Shown: piece after piece, positions 44,173 to 53,535 of the stretch
How the letters are laid out: the number at the start of each line of letters is the position of its first letter
How positions within the stretch are numbered: position 1 is the first letter of the stretch
Assembly (NCBI RefSeq): GCF_006968745.1
Contig: NZ_CP030118.1
Coordinates: 62,001-126,000, forward strand
Source of the DNA: Brasilonema sennae CENA114
Lineage (GTDB): Bacteria > Cyanobacteriota > Cyanobacteriia > Cyanobacteriales > Nostocaceae
Direction of reading: 5' to 3'
DNA: 64,000 nucleotides
Program-made: the position numbers and the translations under genes
The notes under the pieces: model-generated
What the model was told of the DNA's origin: nothing
Seen by the model: only the letters and a program-made list of their open reading frames with translations
The model's database searches: none

Positions 44173-44463
44173 ATGCTAGCTATATTTTTTATCTGCCTTT
44201 GGGTTTCCATGGTAATCGGATTTGCTTGTAGTGTTGTTCTAGCTTTCAAACAAGGCGCTGCTCAAGTAAAAAGAATGCATCAAATTCCTTGCGATCGCTG
44301 TGATTTCTTTACGAATGATTACCGTCTTAAGTGTACAGTAAACCCTATGATTGCTTGCTCGGAAGAAGCGATAACTTGTCGAGATTTTGAACCAAAAACT
44401 GCTTACTCTAATGCTGCTCGGAAATGCCAGCGAAAGAAATGTGATGGCATTTCACTCAATTAG
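44173..44463 (+). CDS. Small membrane protein with Cys-rich tail
   Basis: The 96-residue protein begins with one membrane segment (IFFICLWVSMVIGFACSVVLAF), then a soluble tail with seven Cys, including CDRCDFF, KCTVNP, ACSEEAITC and RKCQRKKC. Such Cys spacing may bind a metal or form disulfides. I recognise the general style from other cyanobacteria but not a named family. The start ATG at 44173 sits in a suitable context. It is monocistronic, about 400 bp upstream of the antenna cluster. Confidence 0.65.
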   Translation: MLAIFFICLWVSMVIGFACSVVLAFKQGAAQVKRMHQIPCDRCDFFTNDYRLKCTVNPMIACSEEAITCRDFEPKTAYSNAARKCQRKKCDGISLN

Positions 44464-44700
44464 TGGCTCTTGCCAGGTTTTGGTGATGATTTTGGCAAGG
44501 TGTTTAACGTAAAGGGCCGAAGAAGGATGATGACGCATTGTCTAATCGCAAAGCTTAAGAGCGTTTTGCACCCATAAAATCTAGATTAAGTAACAAAATC
44601 CAAATTAATGTAACGAAATTTTGAGTTTAGATTGTGCAAATCCTCTCAACCTGCATAATGAAATTTATCGCTATTAAATCTCATTAGATAATTTTATTTT

Positions 44701-44744
44701 CTTGATGTCTGATATCTAAATACTTGATGTCTGATATCTAAATA
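44701..44744 (+). promoter_or_regulatory. Two exact 22-nt direct repeats upstream of the antenna gene cluster
   Basis: The unit starts CTTGATGTCTGATATCTAAA and is repeated at 44701-44722 and 44723-44744 without change. Each holds the palindrome GATATC. The 22-nt period (about two helical turns) would place two protein dimers on one face of DNA. It lies 126-169 nt upstream of the first CP43-like start. No consensus Fur box was found by eye. The regulator is unknown. Confidence 0.5.
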
Positions 44745-44869
44745 TCTGGGAGAAAGCGAGTGACACCAGTGAGAACACACGATCCTTTAAGAGACGGAAC
44801 CAGTTAGAAAAAGCAACGGTTGGTCATTCCAATCGGCTGTTTTTGATGCTCATCAAAAAGGAATACTGC

Positions 44870-45958
44870 ATGACCGTTTCAATTTTTTGGAAGCCTGTGT
44901 TTCGGACTCTGGGCTGGTCTTCTGATGAAAAAGCCGAGGGGGAATCGGGCGCACCGCTATTAGCTGGTAACGCTCGGTTTATTAATCTTTCTGGGCGATT
45001 ATTGGGGGCACATGTCGCCCATGCTGGGCTAATTGTGTTGTGGGCAGGTGCGATGACTCTGTTTGAGATTTCGCGCTTTGACCCGGCTATTCCCATGTAC
45101 GAGCAGGGTTTGATTCTACTACCACATCTTGCAACGCTGGGTTTTGGGGTGGGTGACGGCGGTCAAATCGTGGATATTTATTCCTACTACGTTATTGGAA
45201 TGCTGCACCTTATCAGTTCAGCCGTTTTAGGTGCAGGGGGAATTTATCATGCCGTATTAGGACCGGAAGTTCTGGATGAGAAAGGGTTTGGCTATAACTG
45301 GCAAAACGGCAACAAGATGACTAGTATATTAGGAATTCATCTCATCATGCTGGGTCTTGGAGCATTGCTGCTGGTCTTGAAAGCCACGCGTTTCGGAGGA
45401 ATATATGATCCTCTAGCAGAGCAGGTACGCCTGATTCAGCCTAATTTAGACCCAACTCGAATCTTCGGTTATCTATTTGGGTTCAGTCCGAATGGCTGGA
45501 CGATAACTGGCATGGCTAGCGTAGATAATTTAGAAGATGTCATTGGGGGACATGTATGGGTTAGCGTTCTTTGCATAGCTGGCGGAATCTTTCACATCGT
45601 CTCACAGCCTCTTGATTGGGCAAAACGAGCTTTGGTGTGGTCGGGTGAAGCTTATCTTTCGTATAGTTTAGGAGCTTTGGCGATCGCTGGTTTTAGTGTT
45701 GCTTGTTTTGTCTCAGTAAACGAGATTGCTTACCCAAGCGTGTTTTATGGACCTATTAATGGCGGATCTGTGTCAGTGCGTGCAGCTTTGTCGAGCGTTC
45801 ATGCTGCTTTCGGATTTCTCGCATTAGTCGGTCATATCTGGCACGCTTATCGAGCACGTAAAGCAGCTCATGGTATTTACTTCAATACTTTCTTTGACTT
45901 CATCGCCAAGGATGTGAGACCTGCTGTTATAGCAAGTGTTGTCAATCCGACTGCCTGA
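44870..45958 (+). CDS. CP43-like chlorophyll-binding antenna protein (IsiA/Pcb family), first copy
   Basis: ATG at 44870 has AAAGGA just upstream and gives 362 aa; an earlier ATG at 44843 is less likely. Six membrane helices of the CP43 type are visible with the family motifs: [35 protein letters not shown] in helix I, conserved His-containing helices ([36 protein letters not shown]), [24 protein letters not shown], and the last helix [23 protein letters not shown]. The large lumenal loop of true CP43 is absent, as in IsiA and Pcb proteins. The N terminus carries an extra 35 residues. It probably binds chlorophyll a and serves photosystem I. Two relatives and a CpcL-type linker follow. Confidence 0.88.
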   Translation: MTVSIFWKPVFRTLGWSSDEKAEGESGAPLLAGNARFINLSGRLLGAHVAHAGLIVLWAGAMTLFEISRFDPAIPMYEQGLILLPHLATLGFGVGDGGQIVDIYSYYVIGMLHLISSAVLGAGGIYHAVLGPEVLDEKGFGYNWQNGNKMTSILGIHLIMLGLGALLLVLKATRFGGIYDPLAEQVRLIQPNLDPTRIFGYLFGFSPNGWTITGMASVDNLEDVIGGHVWVSVLCIAGGIFHIVSQPLDWAKRALVWSGEAYLSYSLGALAIAGFSVACFVSVNEIAYPSVFYGPINGGSVSVRAALSSVHAAFGFLALVGHIWHAYRARKAAHGIYFNTFFDFIAKDVRPAVIASVVNPTA

Positions 45959-46360
45959 GTTGGGAGTCTATAAATTCCACCCCATAACCTCATTCAAACA
46001 GTGAACGGTTAACAGTCAACAGTTAACAGAGTCAGCGATTTCTTGACCCTAGCCCCGGAGGGGGCGCTACGCAAACGACAAAGCTCAGGGCAAGCCCCCC
46101 TGATAACTGGTAACTGATAACTGATAACTGATATTGTGGTCGGTCTCATATGCGTATGGCAAATCCTTTGGCGCTATGCGGGAAGTAGCGAGTGAATTTC
46201 ATGTCCGGACTTATAAAACACGAAGAACCTCACCCGCCTGCCTTCCCTCTCCTTATCAAGGACAGGGTTAGGGTGAAGTAACACAGAAATCATAAGTCCT
46301 AACTTCTTTGCTCAAAACTCAGCACGACAAAATTAAATTTTTCAAGGAGCAATTCGACGA
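45959..46360. other. Repeat-containing gap within the antenna cluster
   Basis: The stretch holds heptamer-type repeats (GGTTAACAGTCAACAGTTAACAG near 46008; GTAACTGATAACTGATAACT near 46104), GC-rich repeat DNA (46045-46100) and a CTCTCCTTATCAAGGACAG fragment. No gene is seen. The gap may hold a separate promoter for the second antenna gene, which has AAGGAG just before its ATG. Confidence 0.5.
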
Positions 46361-47413
46361 ATGACTGCAACAACTGCAACAACAGTAACCACAAATGGAA
46401 GAACCGAGGAGATTCCCTGGAGAGCCGGGAATGCCCGTTTAGTTAACCTCTCCGGACAATTACTCGGTGCTCATGTTGCCCATGCAGGGTTGATTGTACT
46501 CTGGGCAGGAGCGATGACGTTATTTGAAGTTGCTAATTTCGATGTCACACGCCCAATGTATGAGCAGGGTTTGATTCTACTGCCAAACTTAGCTCGGTTG
46601 GGGCTAGGTGTTGGTGAAGGTGGTCAAATTGTAGATACCTACCCGTACTTTGTAGTAGGCGTGATTCATCTGATCAGCTCTGCGTTTTTGGGAGCGGGCG
46701 GACTTTTCCATACCTTCGTTGGTCCCAAACAGCTAGAAACAAAATTTCCAAGTTTTGGCTATAGATGGGATGATGCCAACAAAATGACAAGTATTCTTGG
46801 CATTCATTTGATCGTGTTGGGGATAGGTGCATTCTTGTTAGTGGCGAAAGCAATGGCTTTTGGGGGAATTTACGACCCACTCATTAAAAGCGTTCGCTTG
46901 ATTACAAACCCGACTTTAGATCCAGGAGTAATTTTTGGCTATTTATTCGGTACGCATGGCAAGCTTTGGTTAGCGAGTGTCAATAACCTGGAGGATGTGA
47001 TCGGTGGTCATATTTGGGTTGGTGCCATGTGTGTGTTGGGTGGATTGTGGCATATTCGCACTCAACCATTCCCATGGGCAAAGAACTTATTTGTCTGGTC
47101 CGGTGAAGCCTATTTATCCTACAGCATTGGAGCCGTAAGCTTGATGGCATTTGTGGCAACGCTGTTTGTATCGGTAAATACAATAGTATTCCCAACAGAG
47201 TTTTATGGATCGACTTTAACATTGATATTCGACCGCTTCCCCCTCTTTGCTAGTACAGATGGAGCATTAACTAGTCGAGTCTGGCTCGCGAATGCTCATT
47301 TTTGGTTGGGCTTCTTCTTTTTGCAAGGACATCTGTTCCATGCACTGCGGGCTGCAGGTTACAGCTTCACAGAAGGTAAAGTCATCGCATCCACACGCGG
47401 ACAGGTGAAATAA
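46361..47413 (+). CDS. CP43-like chlorophyll-binding antenna protein, second copy
   Basis: The 350-residue protein has the same six-helix plan: [87 protein letters not shown], and [24 protein letters not shown]. The last part is [27 protein letters not shown], with a longer lumenal insertion before it ([21 protein letters not shown]). It lacks the extra N-terminal region of the first copy. The stop TAA is one base before the ATG of the third copy, so the two are translationally coupled. Confidence 0.88.
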   Translation: MTATTATTVTTNGRTEEIPWRAGNARLVNLSGQLLGAHVAHAGLIVLWAGAMTLFEVANFDVTRPMYEQGLILLPNLARLGLGVGEGGQIVDTYPYFVVGVIHLISSAFLGAGGLFHTFVGPKQLETKFPSFGYRWDDANKMTSILGIHLIVLGIGAFLLVAKAMAFGGIYDPLIKSVRLITNPTLDPGVIFGYLFGTHGKLWLASVNNLEDVIGGHIWVGAMCVLGGLWHIRTQPFPWAKNLFVWSGEAYLSYSIGAVSLMAFVATLFVSVNTIVFPTEFYGSTLTLIFDRFPLFASTDGALTSRVWLANAHFWLGFFFLQGHLFHALRAAGYSFTEGKVIASTRGQVK

Positions 47414-47414
47414 T

Positions 47415-48980
47415 ATGACATCAACAAATGTAAGTCCTTTGAAACCCCTTGGGTTTTCTGACGATCCAACAGTCGCTATCAACTACGTCGCCCAGTCTCA
47501 AGACCCCTATTCTTGGTGGGCTGGAAACCTCCGCTTTGTCAATCTTTCAGGTAAACTCCTGGGTGCCCATGTTGCCCACGCTGGATTGATTGTGCTGTGG
47601 GCAGGTGCAATGACCTTGTTTGAACTATCCCGTTTCGATCCAAATGTACCAATGTACCAACAGGGGTTAATTTTGTTACCCCATCTCGCAACATTAGGTT
47701 TGGGTGTTGGTGCAGGCGGTCAAATAGTCGATACTTATCCCTATTTTGTAGTTGGGATTTTGCATTTGATTAGTTCTGCTGTGTTAGGAGCAGGTGGTAT
47801 TTACCATGCGGTGCTAGGTCCAGATAAGTTAGATGAGAAGGGTTTTGGTTACCGTTGGGAAGATGGTAACAAAATGACGACGATTCTCGGTATCCACTTA
47901 GTACTACTGGGTTTAGGAGCGCTGTTATTAGTTGCCAAAGCTGTGTTGTTTGGTGGATTGTACGATCCAGTCGCCCAGCAAGTCCGGGTAATTTCCAACC
48001 CAACCTTGAATCCAGCGGTGATTTTTGGCTATTTAGTTGGCTTTAGTCGTGATGGCTGGACACTCAAGGGAATGGCTAGTGTTAATAACCTAGAAGATGT
48101 GGTTGGTGGTCACATCTGGGTTGGAACAATGTGTATCTTGGGCGGAATCTGGCATATCAACACCGCACCAAAGGAATGGACGAAAGGGTTATTTGTTTGG
48201 TCGGGTGAAGCATATTTATCCTATAGTCAAGCGGCTCTTGGTTATATGGGATTCTTTGCTGCCTTTTTCGTTTGGGTAAATGACACCGTTTATCCAAGTG
48301 TGTTTTATGGTCCGGTTGGAACGACAACTGTAGACGGGATTATCACTGTCCGTACCTGGTTGATGTTGTTCCATATTATCTTTGCAAGCTTGTTGCTAGC
48401 GGGACATTTTTGGCACGCCCTGAGAGCAAGAGCGATCGCTGCTGGATTTGTATTCAGCGAGATGAAATTTGATGCTGATGCTTTGTTTGGAGATATTCAA
48501 TTTAGCGATCGCGCCGTGTTTGAAGGGATTGTACAGCCCTACAAAGGCGACTTTCATTTAGGAAACTTGGCTACTCCCGTCAACAACAGCAGTGTCAGCC
48601 TCGGTTGGCTCAAAAATTTACCGATTTACCGTGATGGGTTGTCACCAATTACATGCGGGTTAGAGATTGGTATGGCGCACGGTTATTTCTTGCTGGGTCC
48701 GTTCTTGAAACTTGGTCCCCTGCGCGATACAGACATTGCACTTCCAGCCGGATTAGCCTCTGCATCCGGGTTAGTGGTGATTTTAAGTCTTTGCCTGTAT
48801 TCTTACGGTATTTCTGTGTTTGGCAAAAAACAAAAACCCGTTGGGGTTTTACCTGAGAACCTCCAAAGCAAAAGGGGTTGGAGCTTCTTTTCTTCTGGCT
48901 TTCTCGTTGGTGGGATCGGAGGTGTGATTTTTGCTGGCTTCATCCTACTTGAAGTTGCACGAGCAGGTATTGGTTCGTAA
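47415..48980 (+). CDS. CP43-like antenna protein fused to a photosystem I PsaL domain
   Basis: Residues about 1-350 repeat the CP43-like plan ([72 protein letters not shown]). From about residue 370 the sequence is Psa[61 protein letters not shown], then two more membrane helices. PsaL forms the trimer or tetramer interface of photosystem I, so the fusion should place an antenna domain at that interface. It is the last CP43-like gene of the cluster; CpcL-type linker follows 207 nt later. Similar fusions are known in other cyanobacteria. Confidence 0.92.
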   Translation: MTSTNVSPLKPLGFSDDPTVAINYVAQSQDPYSWWAGNLRFVNLSGKLLGAHVAHAGLIVLWAGAMTLFELSRFDPNVPMYQQGLILLPHLATLGLGVGAGGQIVDTYPYFVVGILHLISSAVLGAGGIYHAVLGPDKLDEKGFGYRWEDGNKMTTILGIHLVLLGLGALLLVAKAVLFGGLYDPVAQQVRVISNPTLNPAVIFGYLVGFSRDGWTLKGMASVNNLEDVVGGHIWVGTMCILGGIWHINTAPKEWTKGLFVWSGEAYLSYSQAALGYMGFFAAFFVWVNDTVYPSVFYGPVGTTTVDGIITVRTWLMLFHIIFASLLLAGHFWHALRARAIAAGFVFSEMKFDADALFGDIQFSDRAVFEGIVQPYKGDFHLGNLATPVNNSSVSLGWLKNLPIYRDGLSPITCGLEIGMAHGYFLLGPFLKLGPLRDTDIALPAGLASASGLVVILSLCLYSYGISVFGKKQKPVGVLPENLQSKRGWSFFSSGFLVGGIGGVIFAGFILLEVARAGIGS

Positions 48981-49187
48981 ATAGTGGGTATTGGGTGTTG
49001 GGTAATGGACTATAACTTCTGAAGCGGCAAAATATTACCGATTTTAAAACCGCACCAGGCGCTCCACAATGCAGAGAAAATACGCAACGCTTTGGCAGAG
49101 GTAATTTTAGAGCACCGAAGAGAGTCATTCCCAATTCCCAATCCCCAATCCAATTAAAAAATTCATTAATTAACAAAGATTTCAACC

Positions 49188-49901
49188 ATGACTATTTCCC
49201 TTCTGAGTTATCCATTATCGAGCCAGAATCAACGTGTAAATGGCTATGAAGTTCCGGGTGATGAACAACCTAGGGTATATACTACAGATAATTTGCCCAA
49301 AGGTACGGAAGTAGATGAAATTATCCGGGCAGCATATCGGCAAGTTTTCAATGAGCAACAACAGATTGCAAGCCATCGCCAAATTGCTTTGGAATCTCAA
49401 CTTCACGCCAATCAAATTACTGTGCGAGACTTTATTCGAGGGTTAGTTTTATCTGATTCTTTTCGTCGCTTGAACTACGAGACAAACAATAACTACCGCT
49501 TTGTTGAAATGTCCATTCAGCGTTTGTTGGGACGAAATGTGTATGACAACCGTGAAAAATTAGCTTGGTCAATTGTTTTAGCAACCAAGGGACTGCGGGG
49601 TTTTATTGATGAGTTATTAAACAGCGAAGAATATTTGAATAACTTTGGGTTTTCTACAGTTCCTTATCAACGACGACGGATTTTACCGCAGCGATCGCAA
49701 GGCGAACTTCCCTTTGCCCGTATGGCACGCTACGATGATCATTACCTGAAGCAAATGCGAAAAATCGGTCAACTACGACCTTTTTATTATGGCGTGGCAG
49801 ATAAAAGTGCTTCTGTTTATCGAAAGGTGATATTTGCAGTTCCAATTCTTGCACTTGCTATGTTATTTTTGACGTTGATAGCTGTTGCGACTCCTAAATA
49901 A
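49188..49901 (+). CDS. cpcL: CpcL-type phycobilisome rod linker with C-terminal membrane anchor
   Basis: The 237-residue protein has a phycobilisome linker domain at about residues 15-180 (PKGTEVDEIIRAAYRQVFNEQQQIASHRQIALESQLHANQITVRDFIRGLVLSDSFRRLNYETNNNYRFVEMSIQRLLGRNVYDNREKLAWSIVLATKGLRGFIDELLNSEEY). After a short basic stretch it ends in one hydrophobic segment, VIFAVPILALAMLFLTLIAVATPK, typical of CpcL (CpcG2). CpcL joins rod-only phycobilisomes to photosystem I through this anchor, unlike soluble CpcG, which attaches rods to the core. Placement after the PsaL fusion supports a photosystem I role. Confidence 0.88.
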   Translation: MTISLLSYPLSSQNQRVNGYEVPGDEQPRVYTTDNLPKGTEVDEIIRAAYRQVFNEQQQIASHRQIALESQLHANQITVRDFIRGLVLSDSFRRLNYETNNNYRFVEMSIQRLLGRNVYDNREKLAWSIVLATKGLRGFIDELLNSEEYLNNFGFSTVPYQRRRILPQRSQGELPFARMARYDDHYLKQMRKIGQLRPFYYGVADKSASVYRKVIFAVPILALAMLFLTLIAVATPK

Positions 49902-50453
49902 CTTATTTGCAGTTATGAAACTATTCTCCATATCAATTCTGTTTGATTTGTGTTGGCGCAGCCTGCGCGTAAGCGCATAAGTCGCGTATACAATGATTCC
50001 AACCCTACCGGATTTTATATCACTAATATCTAACAAGAATTGTCATCCTAAGATCCTCAACCCAGCATTTTAAGCTAGACACGCTACCGTTTGGTTAAGG
50101 CATCTATTCGTTGAGACAGCAGTCTTGCTAGGGGCAAGGGAGAACAAGAGTTGATGGACGATAACTCTTTCTCTCTCATATTCCCCTTTCCTTGCTCCCA
50201 TGTTTATCCGAACCGTATTGCCAGAACCCCTATTTGCGACAAATGCTTAGGTTATAGCGATGTGTATGCAATCAGAGTGAAGATTTTATCAAAAATAGAC
50301 AGGTATAACGTCAGATTGCACGAGCGATGGCTGTTAAGGAGATAATCTAAAAATAGTTAATACTTAATCATCTCTTTCTAAAAATAGTTAATTATCAAAA
50401 TAATTGCAGCTAGATACTATGTTTATAAGTAGCTCAACTTAATAAAACGTAAA
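49902..50453. other. Intergenic stretch after the antenna cluster
   Basis: It contains a short GC-rich palindromic piece (GCGCAGCCTGCGCGTAAGCGC near 49955) and otherwise AT-rich DNA. A 64-codon frame at 50151-50345 shows no domain and was not called. Confidence 0.4.
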
Positions 50454-50669
50454 ATGTCATTAAATAAAGAACAATTTCAAGGAACCTCAGAAGAAGGGAA
50501 TTTTCAATCGGCTCTTAATGAAGCTATTCGTAAAGCACTAAACGCTTTATCAAGCCCAGGTACTTCCGACCTACGCATTCAATGGAAAATTATTGAAACA
50601 TCAGGTAGTGAGGGCGGATTTGCAGGAGAAAACACGATTAACGTGACTATAGAAGCTCAAGAGGGATAG
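50454..50669 (+). CDS. Small dodecin-like protein
   Basis: The 71-residue protein reads MSLNKEQFQGTSEEGNFQSALNEAIRKALNALSSPG and then two strands, LRIQWKIIETSGSEG and NTINVTIEAQEG. This beta-alpha-beta-beta order with an SxEEGNFQSAL helix start resembles dodecin, a flavin- or CoA-binding dodecamer, but the match is by pattern only. It stands alone upstream of the DUF6174 gene. Confidence 0.55.
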   Translation: MSLNKEQFQGTSEEGNFQSALNEAIRKALNALSSPGTSDLRIQWKIIETSGSEGGFAGENTINVTIEAQEG

Positions 50670-50850
50670 CAAAAGTTTATGCTCAGATGTTAGGGGACGA
50701 CCTTAGCGACGGTAAATAAAAACAGAGGTAATTGGCAGGCGAAATCAGTTTGAGTCTACCCCACCACCCCCCATTTTTGCAAAAAGGGGGAGTGCATAAG
50801 TTGAAAAGGCTTGTAACTATTAATTTGCAGATCCATTTCAAAGGAACAGT

Positions 50851-51672
50851 ATGCGCTTATCACTGGTTATTGGCATCTTTTTAACTCTATTACTCTGCTG
50901 GAATGCGCCTGTCATGGCTCTTCCCCTAACAGAAGCACAAGTACAACTTGTACAAACGCAAGAAAACTCCAACCAAGAAAATGTAACCGACTCAAAGGAA
51001 CTCACAAAAAATCAAAAATTATGGAACAAACAAGGAGTTCTCGATTATAGTTACACACTTACCAGAAGTTGTTTCTGCACAAATGAAGCCAGAGGACCTG
51101 TCGTAATTAAGGTAAGTAATGGTAGCACATCTTCCGTGACTTCTCAAAGTACTGGTCAGCCAGCCAATCCAGAGTTATTTAATAGGTACGATACGATTCC
51201 TAAACTCTTTGATGTGATTAGAGATGCAATTACACGTCGGGCAGATAGCATCAACGTACAATACAATCCCACTTTGGGCTATCCAACCCAAATTAATATA
51301 GATTACGACCGTAGGATAGCTGATGAGGAATTGTTTCTGACAGTTGAAAATTTCACTCAGGCTCAGACGACCAAGACGAAAGTGTTTGAAGTACAGAATA
51401 TAGAGGTATCTCAGGAACTCCAGAGTATAACAGCATATGGAATTGTGAGCACGGCGGGTTGGAGAGATGCCGAATTAATTCTGCGCCCTTCAGCACCAAA
51501 TGGTGAAATTGATTTTGTAGAATTTGATTTCGTAGCCCAACCACCAAATGGATCTGCTGCACAAGTAATAACGCCTATAAAGGCAATTTACAGTCCCTTA
51601 CCACGACAAGGTAACTTCTTGGGTGTCAAAATTTACGCATCTAACAATGTTAAAGCAGTTGTGTTGGAGTAA
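50851..51672 (+). CDS. DUF6174 exported protein
   Basis: The 273-residue protein has a signal peptide (MRLSLVIGIFLTLLLCW, cut near VMA). The DUF6174 block spans about residues 50-165: QKLWNKQGVLDYSYTLTRSCFCTNEARGPVVIKVSNG, TIPKLFDVIRDAI, and VQYNPTLGYPTQINIDYDRRIADEELFLTVENF. The C-terminal 100 residues form a beta-rich domain I do not recognise. Family function is unknown; the paired Cys (CFC) is conserved. A repeat-like CCCCCATTTTTGCAAAAAGGGGG lies upstream at about 50768-50791. Confidence 0.8.
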   Translation: MRLSLVIGIFLTLLLCWNAPVMALPLTEAQVQLVQTQENSNQENVTDSKELTKNQKLWNKQGVLDYSYTLTRSCFCTNEARGPVVIKVSNGSTSSVTSQSTGQPANPELFNRYDTIPKLFDVIRDAITRRADSINVQYNPTLGYPTQINIDYDRRIADEELFLTVENFTQAQTTKTKVFEVQNIEVSQELQSITAYGIVSTAGWRDAELILRPSAPNGEIDFVEFDFVAQPPNGSAAQVITPIKAIYSPLPRQGNFLGVKIYASNNVKAVVLE

Positions 51673-51972
51673 CCCCGAAAAGCGATTGCAGAAGTGAAGG
51701 CATAGGGGTTTTACGGCTTGTAGGATAAAGTCAATTTAGCTCAGCAGTGCAAGAGGCAAGGCGACAGAAGGGAGCAAGGGGCAAGTCTTCACCTTGCCAC
51801 GCAGCGGCTGGAGTCGCCTTGCCAGTAAGGGCGCAAAACAAGGCTAAGGTATGATTTCCTAGCCCTAATCTGGCTGTTTCTGTTTTACAACACCATTGCT
51901 TAGGGCTCAGGAGATACCCGGAGGGCAACGTCTCTACAAACTATCAAAATTAATGAGACAGAGCAGTACGTA

Positions 51973-53445
51973 TTAATTTCTTGTTGCTTGTGTTGGTGAA
52001 CCAGGAATAGTCACATCTATTGGTGTCACTTGCGTTGCCAACTGTGTTAGTGGTGGTTTAATAGCGCTTTGATTTCCAACGATCAAAGTCACCAAATTGT
52101 CTGGTTTGAGATATTTACGCGCTACTCGCTTAACGTCAGCGGCTGTCGTTGCAGCGACTGCTTTTTGATAGCGAAACAAAAAATCAGACGGATAGCCATA
52201 ATATTCATACCGCATCAACCGTGATAAAGTTTGCCCAGGATCTTCAAAATTGAAAACAAACGAGTTAAGGGTAGAGTCTTTCGCAAAAGCTAACTCTTTA
52301 GGCATGACGTTTTGAGTTTGTATGCGCTTGATTTCTTGCTGTAGCGCTCTAACGAATTGCACTGTCGCATTCGAGCGTGTTTGCCCGCCAGCAATGAACA
52401 TTCCAGGGTAGTCGTATCGGGGACTCCAAGCACCGGAAACTGAGTAAGCTAAACCTTGACGCGATCGCACTTCATTAAACAAGCGTCCACCAAAACCATT
52501 TAACACTCCATTCAATACATCCAGCGCTGGATAATCAGGACTATTAAACTGTCCTCCCAAGTGCCCAATCAAGATATTGCTTTGAGTCAGTTGTGGCTGA
52601 TTGACAAAAAACACACCACTTTGTTTCTTTTCCGACACTTTGGGTAACTGAGGTTTAACCAAATTGGGATTGGGTTTCCAGTCAGCAAACTGAGCTTGAA
52701 TCAGCGATCGCATTTTCTTAGAGTCAAAATCCCCCACAATTCCCAAAATCATATTATTGGGATAAAAAGACTGCTGCTTAAACTTGATCAAATCCTCACG
52801 GGAAATATTCTTCAGCGTTGCATACTCCTGAGTCCGAGCATAGGGACTGTCTTTACCATAAATCAATTTCTGAAATTCCCGACTTGCAATATCATCTGGA
52901 TCGTCATTGCGACGAGCGATCGCACCCCGCAACTGTGTTTTCGCCAAATCCAACTTTTCCTGCGCGAAAACTGGCTCGCGGAGAACTTCACCAAACAACC
53001 CAAAAACAGTTTGCAAATCTTCACTGAGTGACTGAAAACTAGCATTACCAGCAGTTTCACCAATGCCAGTTTCAACCATTGCCGCGCGTTGTTCCAAGAT
53101 CTGATTGAGTTGATCTGGTGTATGCTTGGTTGTTCCTCCAGAACGCATCACAACACCTGTCAACCCAGCCAAGCCAACTTTATCTGCGGGTTCAAAGCGA
53201 TCGCCCGTACGCACTATAGCCGAACCACTCACCAACGGTAGCTCATGATCCTCCATCAAATACACAACCATGCCATTCTTCATCACATACCGTTCGTACT
53301 TCGGTATCTTCACCTGAGGTAATGGTGGAAGTTGCAACTCTGTGTAATGCTTTGCCGCCGTCGCCGCCCAAGATGTGTTGTATACTCCAAAGCATAACAA
53401 TCCAACCAACACAAAACAAACCAGCAACGAGTAAAGACGTCTCAT
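51973..53445 (-). CDS. M16 peptidase-like protein, non-catalytic partner
   Basis: ATG at 53445 gives 490 aa with a signal peptide (MRRLYSLLVCFVLVGLLCFG). A longer frame to 53535 adds residues encoded by common repeat DNA. The M16 fold is clear (YVMKNGMVVYLMEDHELPLVSGSAIVRTGDR), but the HxxEH zinc motif is absent: the site reads GLAGLTGVVMRSGG. The C-terminal half has NEVRSRQGLAYSVSGAWSP and GGQTRSNATVQFVRALQQE, the R/Y substrate-clamp region of the inactive subunit. It follows the catalytic homologue directly and the two should form a heterodimeric processing peptidase. Confidence 0.87.
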   Translation of the reverse strand: MRRLYSLLVCFVLVGLLCFGVYNTSWAATAAKHYTELQLPPLPQVKIPKYERYVMKNGMVVYLMEDHELPLVSGSAIVRTGDRFEPADKVGLAGLTGVVMRSGGTTKHTPDQLNQILEQRAAMVETGIGETAGNASFQSLSEDLQTVFGLFGEVLREPVFAQEKLDLAKTQLRGAIARRNDDPDDIASREFQKLIYGKDSPYARTQEYATLKNISREDLIKFKQQSFYPNNMILGIVGDFDSKKMRSLIQAQFADWKPNPNLVKPQLPKVSEKKQSGVFFVNQPQLTQSNILIGHLGGQFNSPDYPALDVLNGVLNGFGGRLFNEVRSRQGLAYSVSGAWSPRYDYPGMFIAGGQTRSNATVQFVRALQQEIKRIQTQNVMPKELAFAKDSTLNSFVFNFEDPGQTLSRLMRYEYYGYPSDFLFRYQKAVAATTAADVKRVARKYLKPDNLVTLIVGNQSAIKPPLTQLATQVTPIDVTIPGSPTQATRN

Positions 53446-53535
53446 CCTTTTCTTATCCCTTCTACCCCTAAATCTCTTCATATCTCTTCCTTCGTGCCCT
53501 TCGTGTCTTAGCGGTTCATTCCTCTTATCCGTCAA

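Noticed and set aside
46000..46120. Repeats in the antenna cluster gap considered as a regulatory array
   Set aside because: They match the heptamer and GC-rich dispersed repeats found elsewhere in the window, so a specific regulatory role is not supported.
50151..50345. 64-codon frame after the CpcL gene
   Set aside because: No motif and atypical composition; the frame appears by chance.
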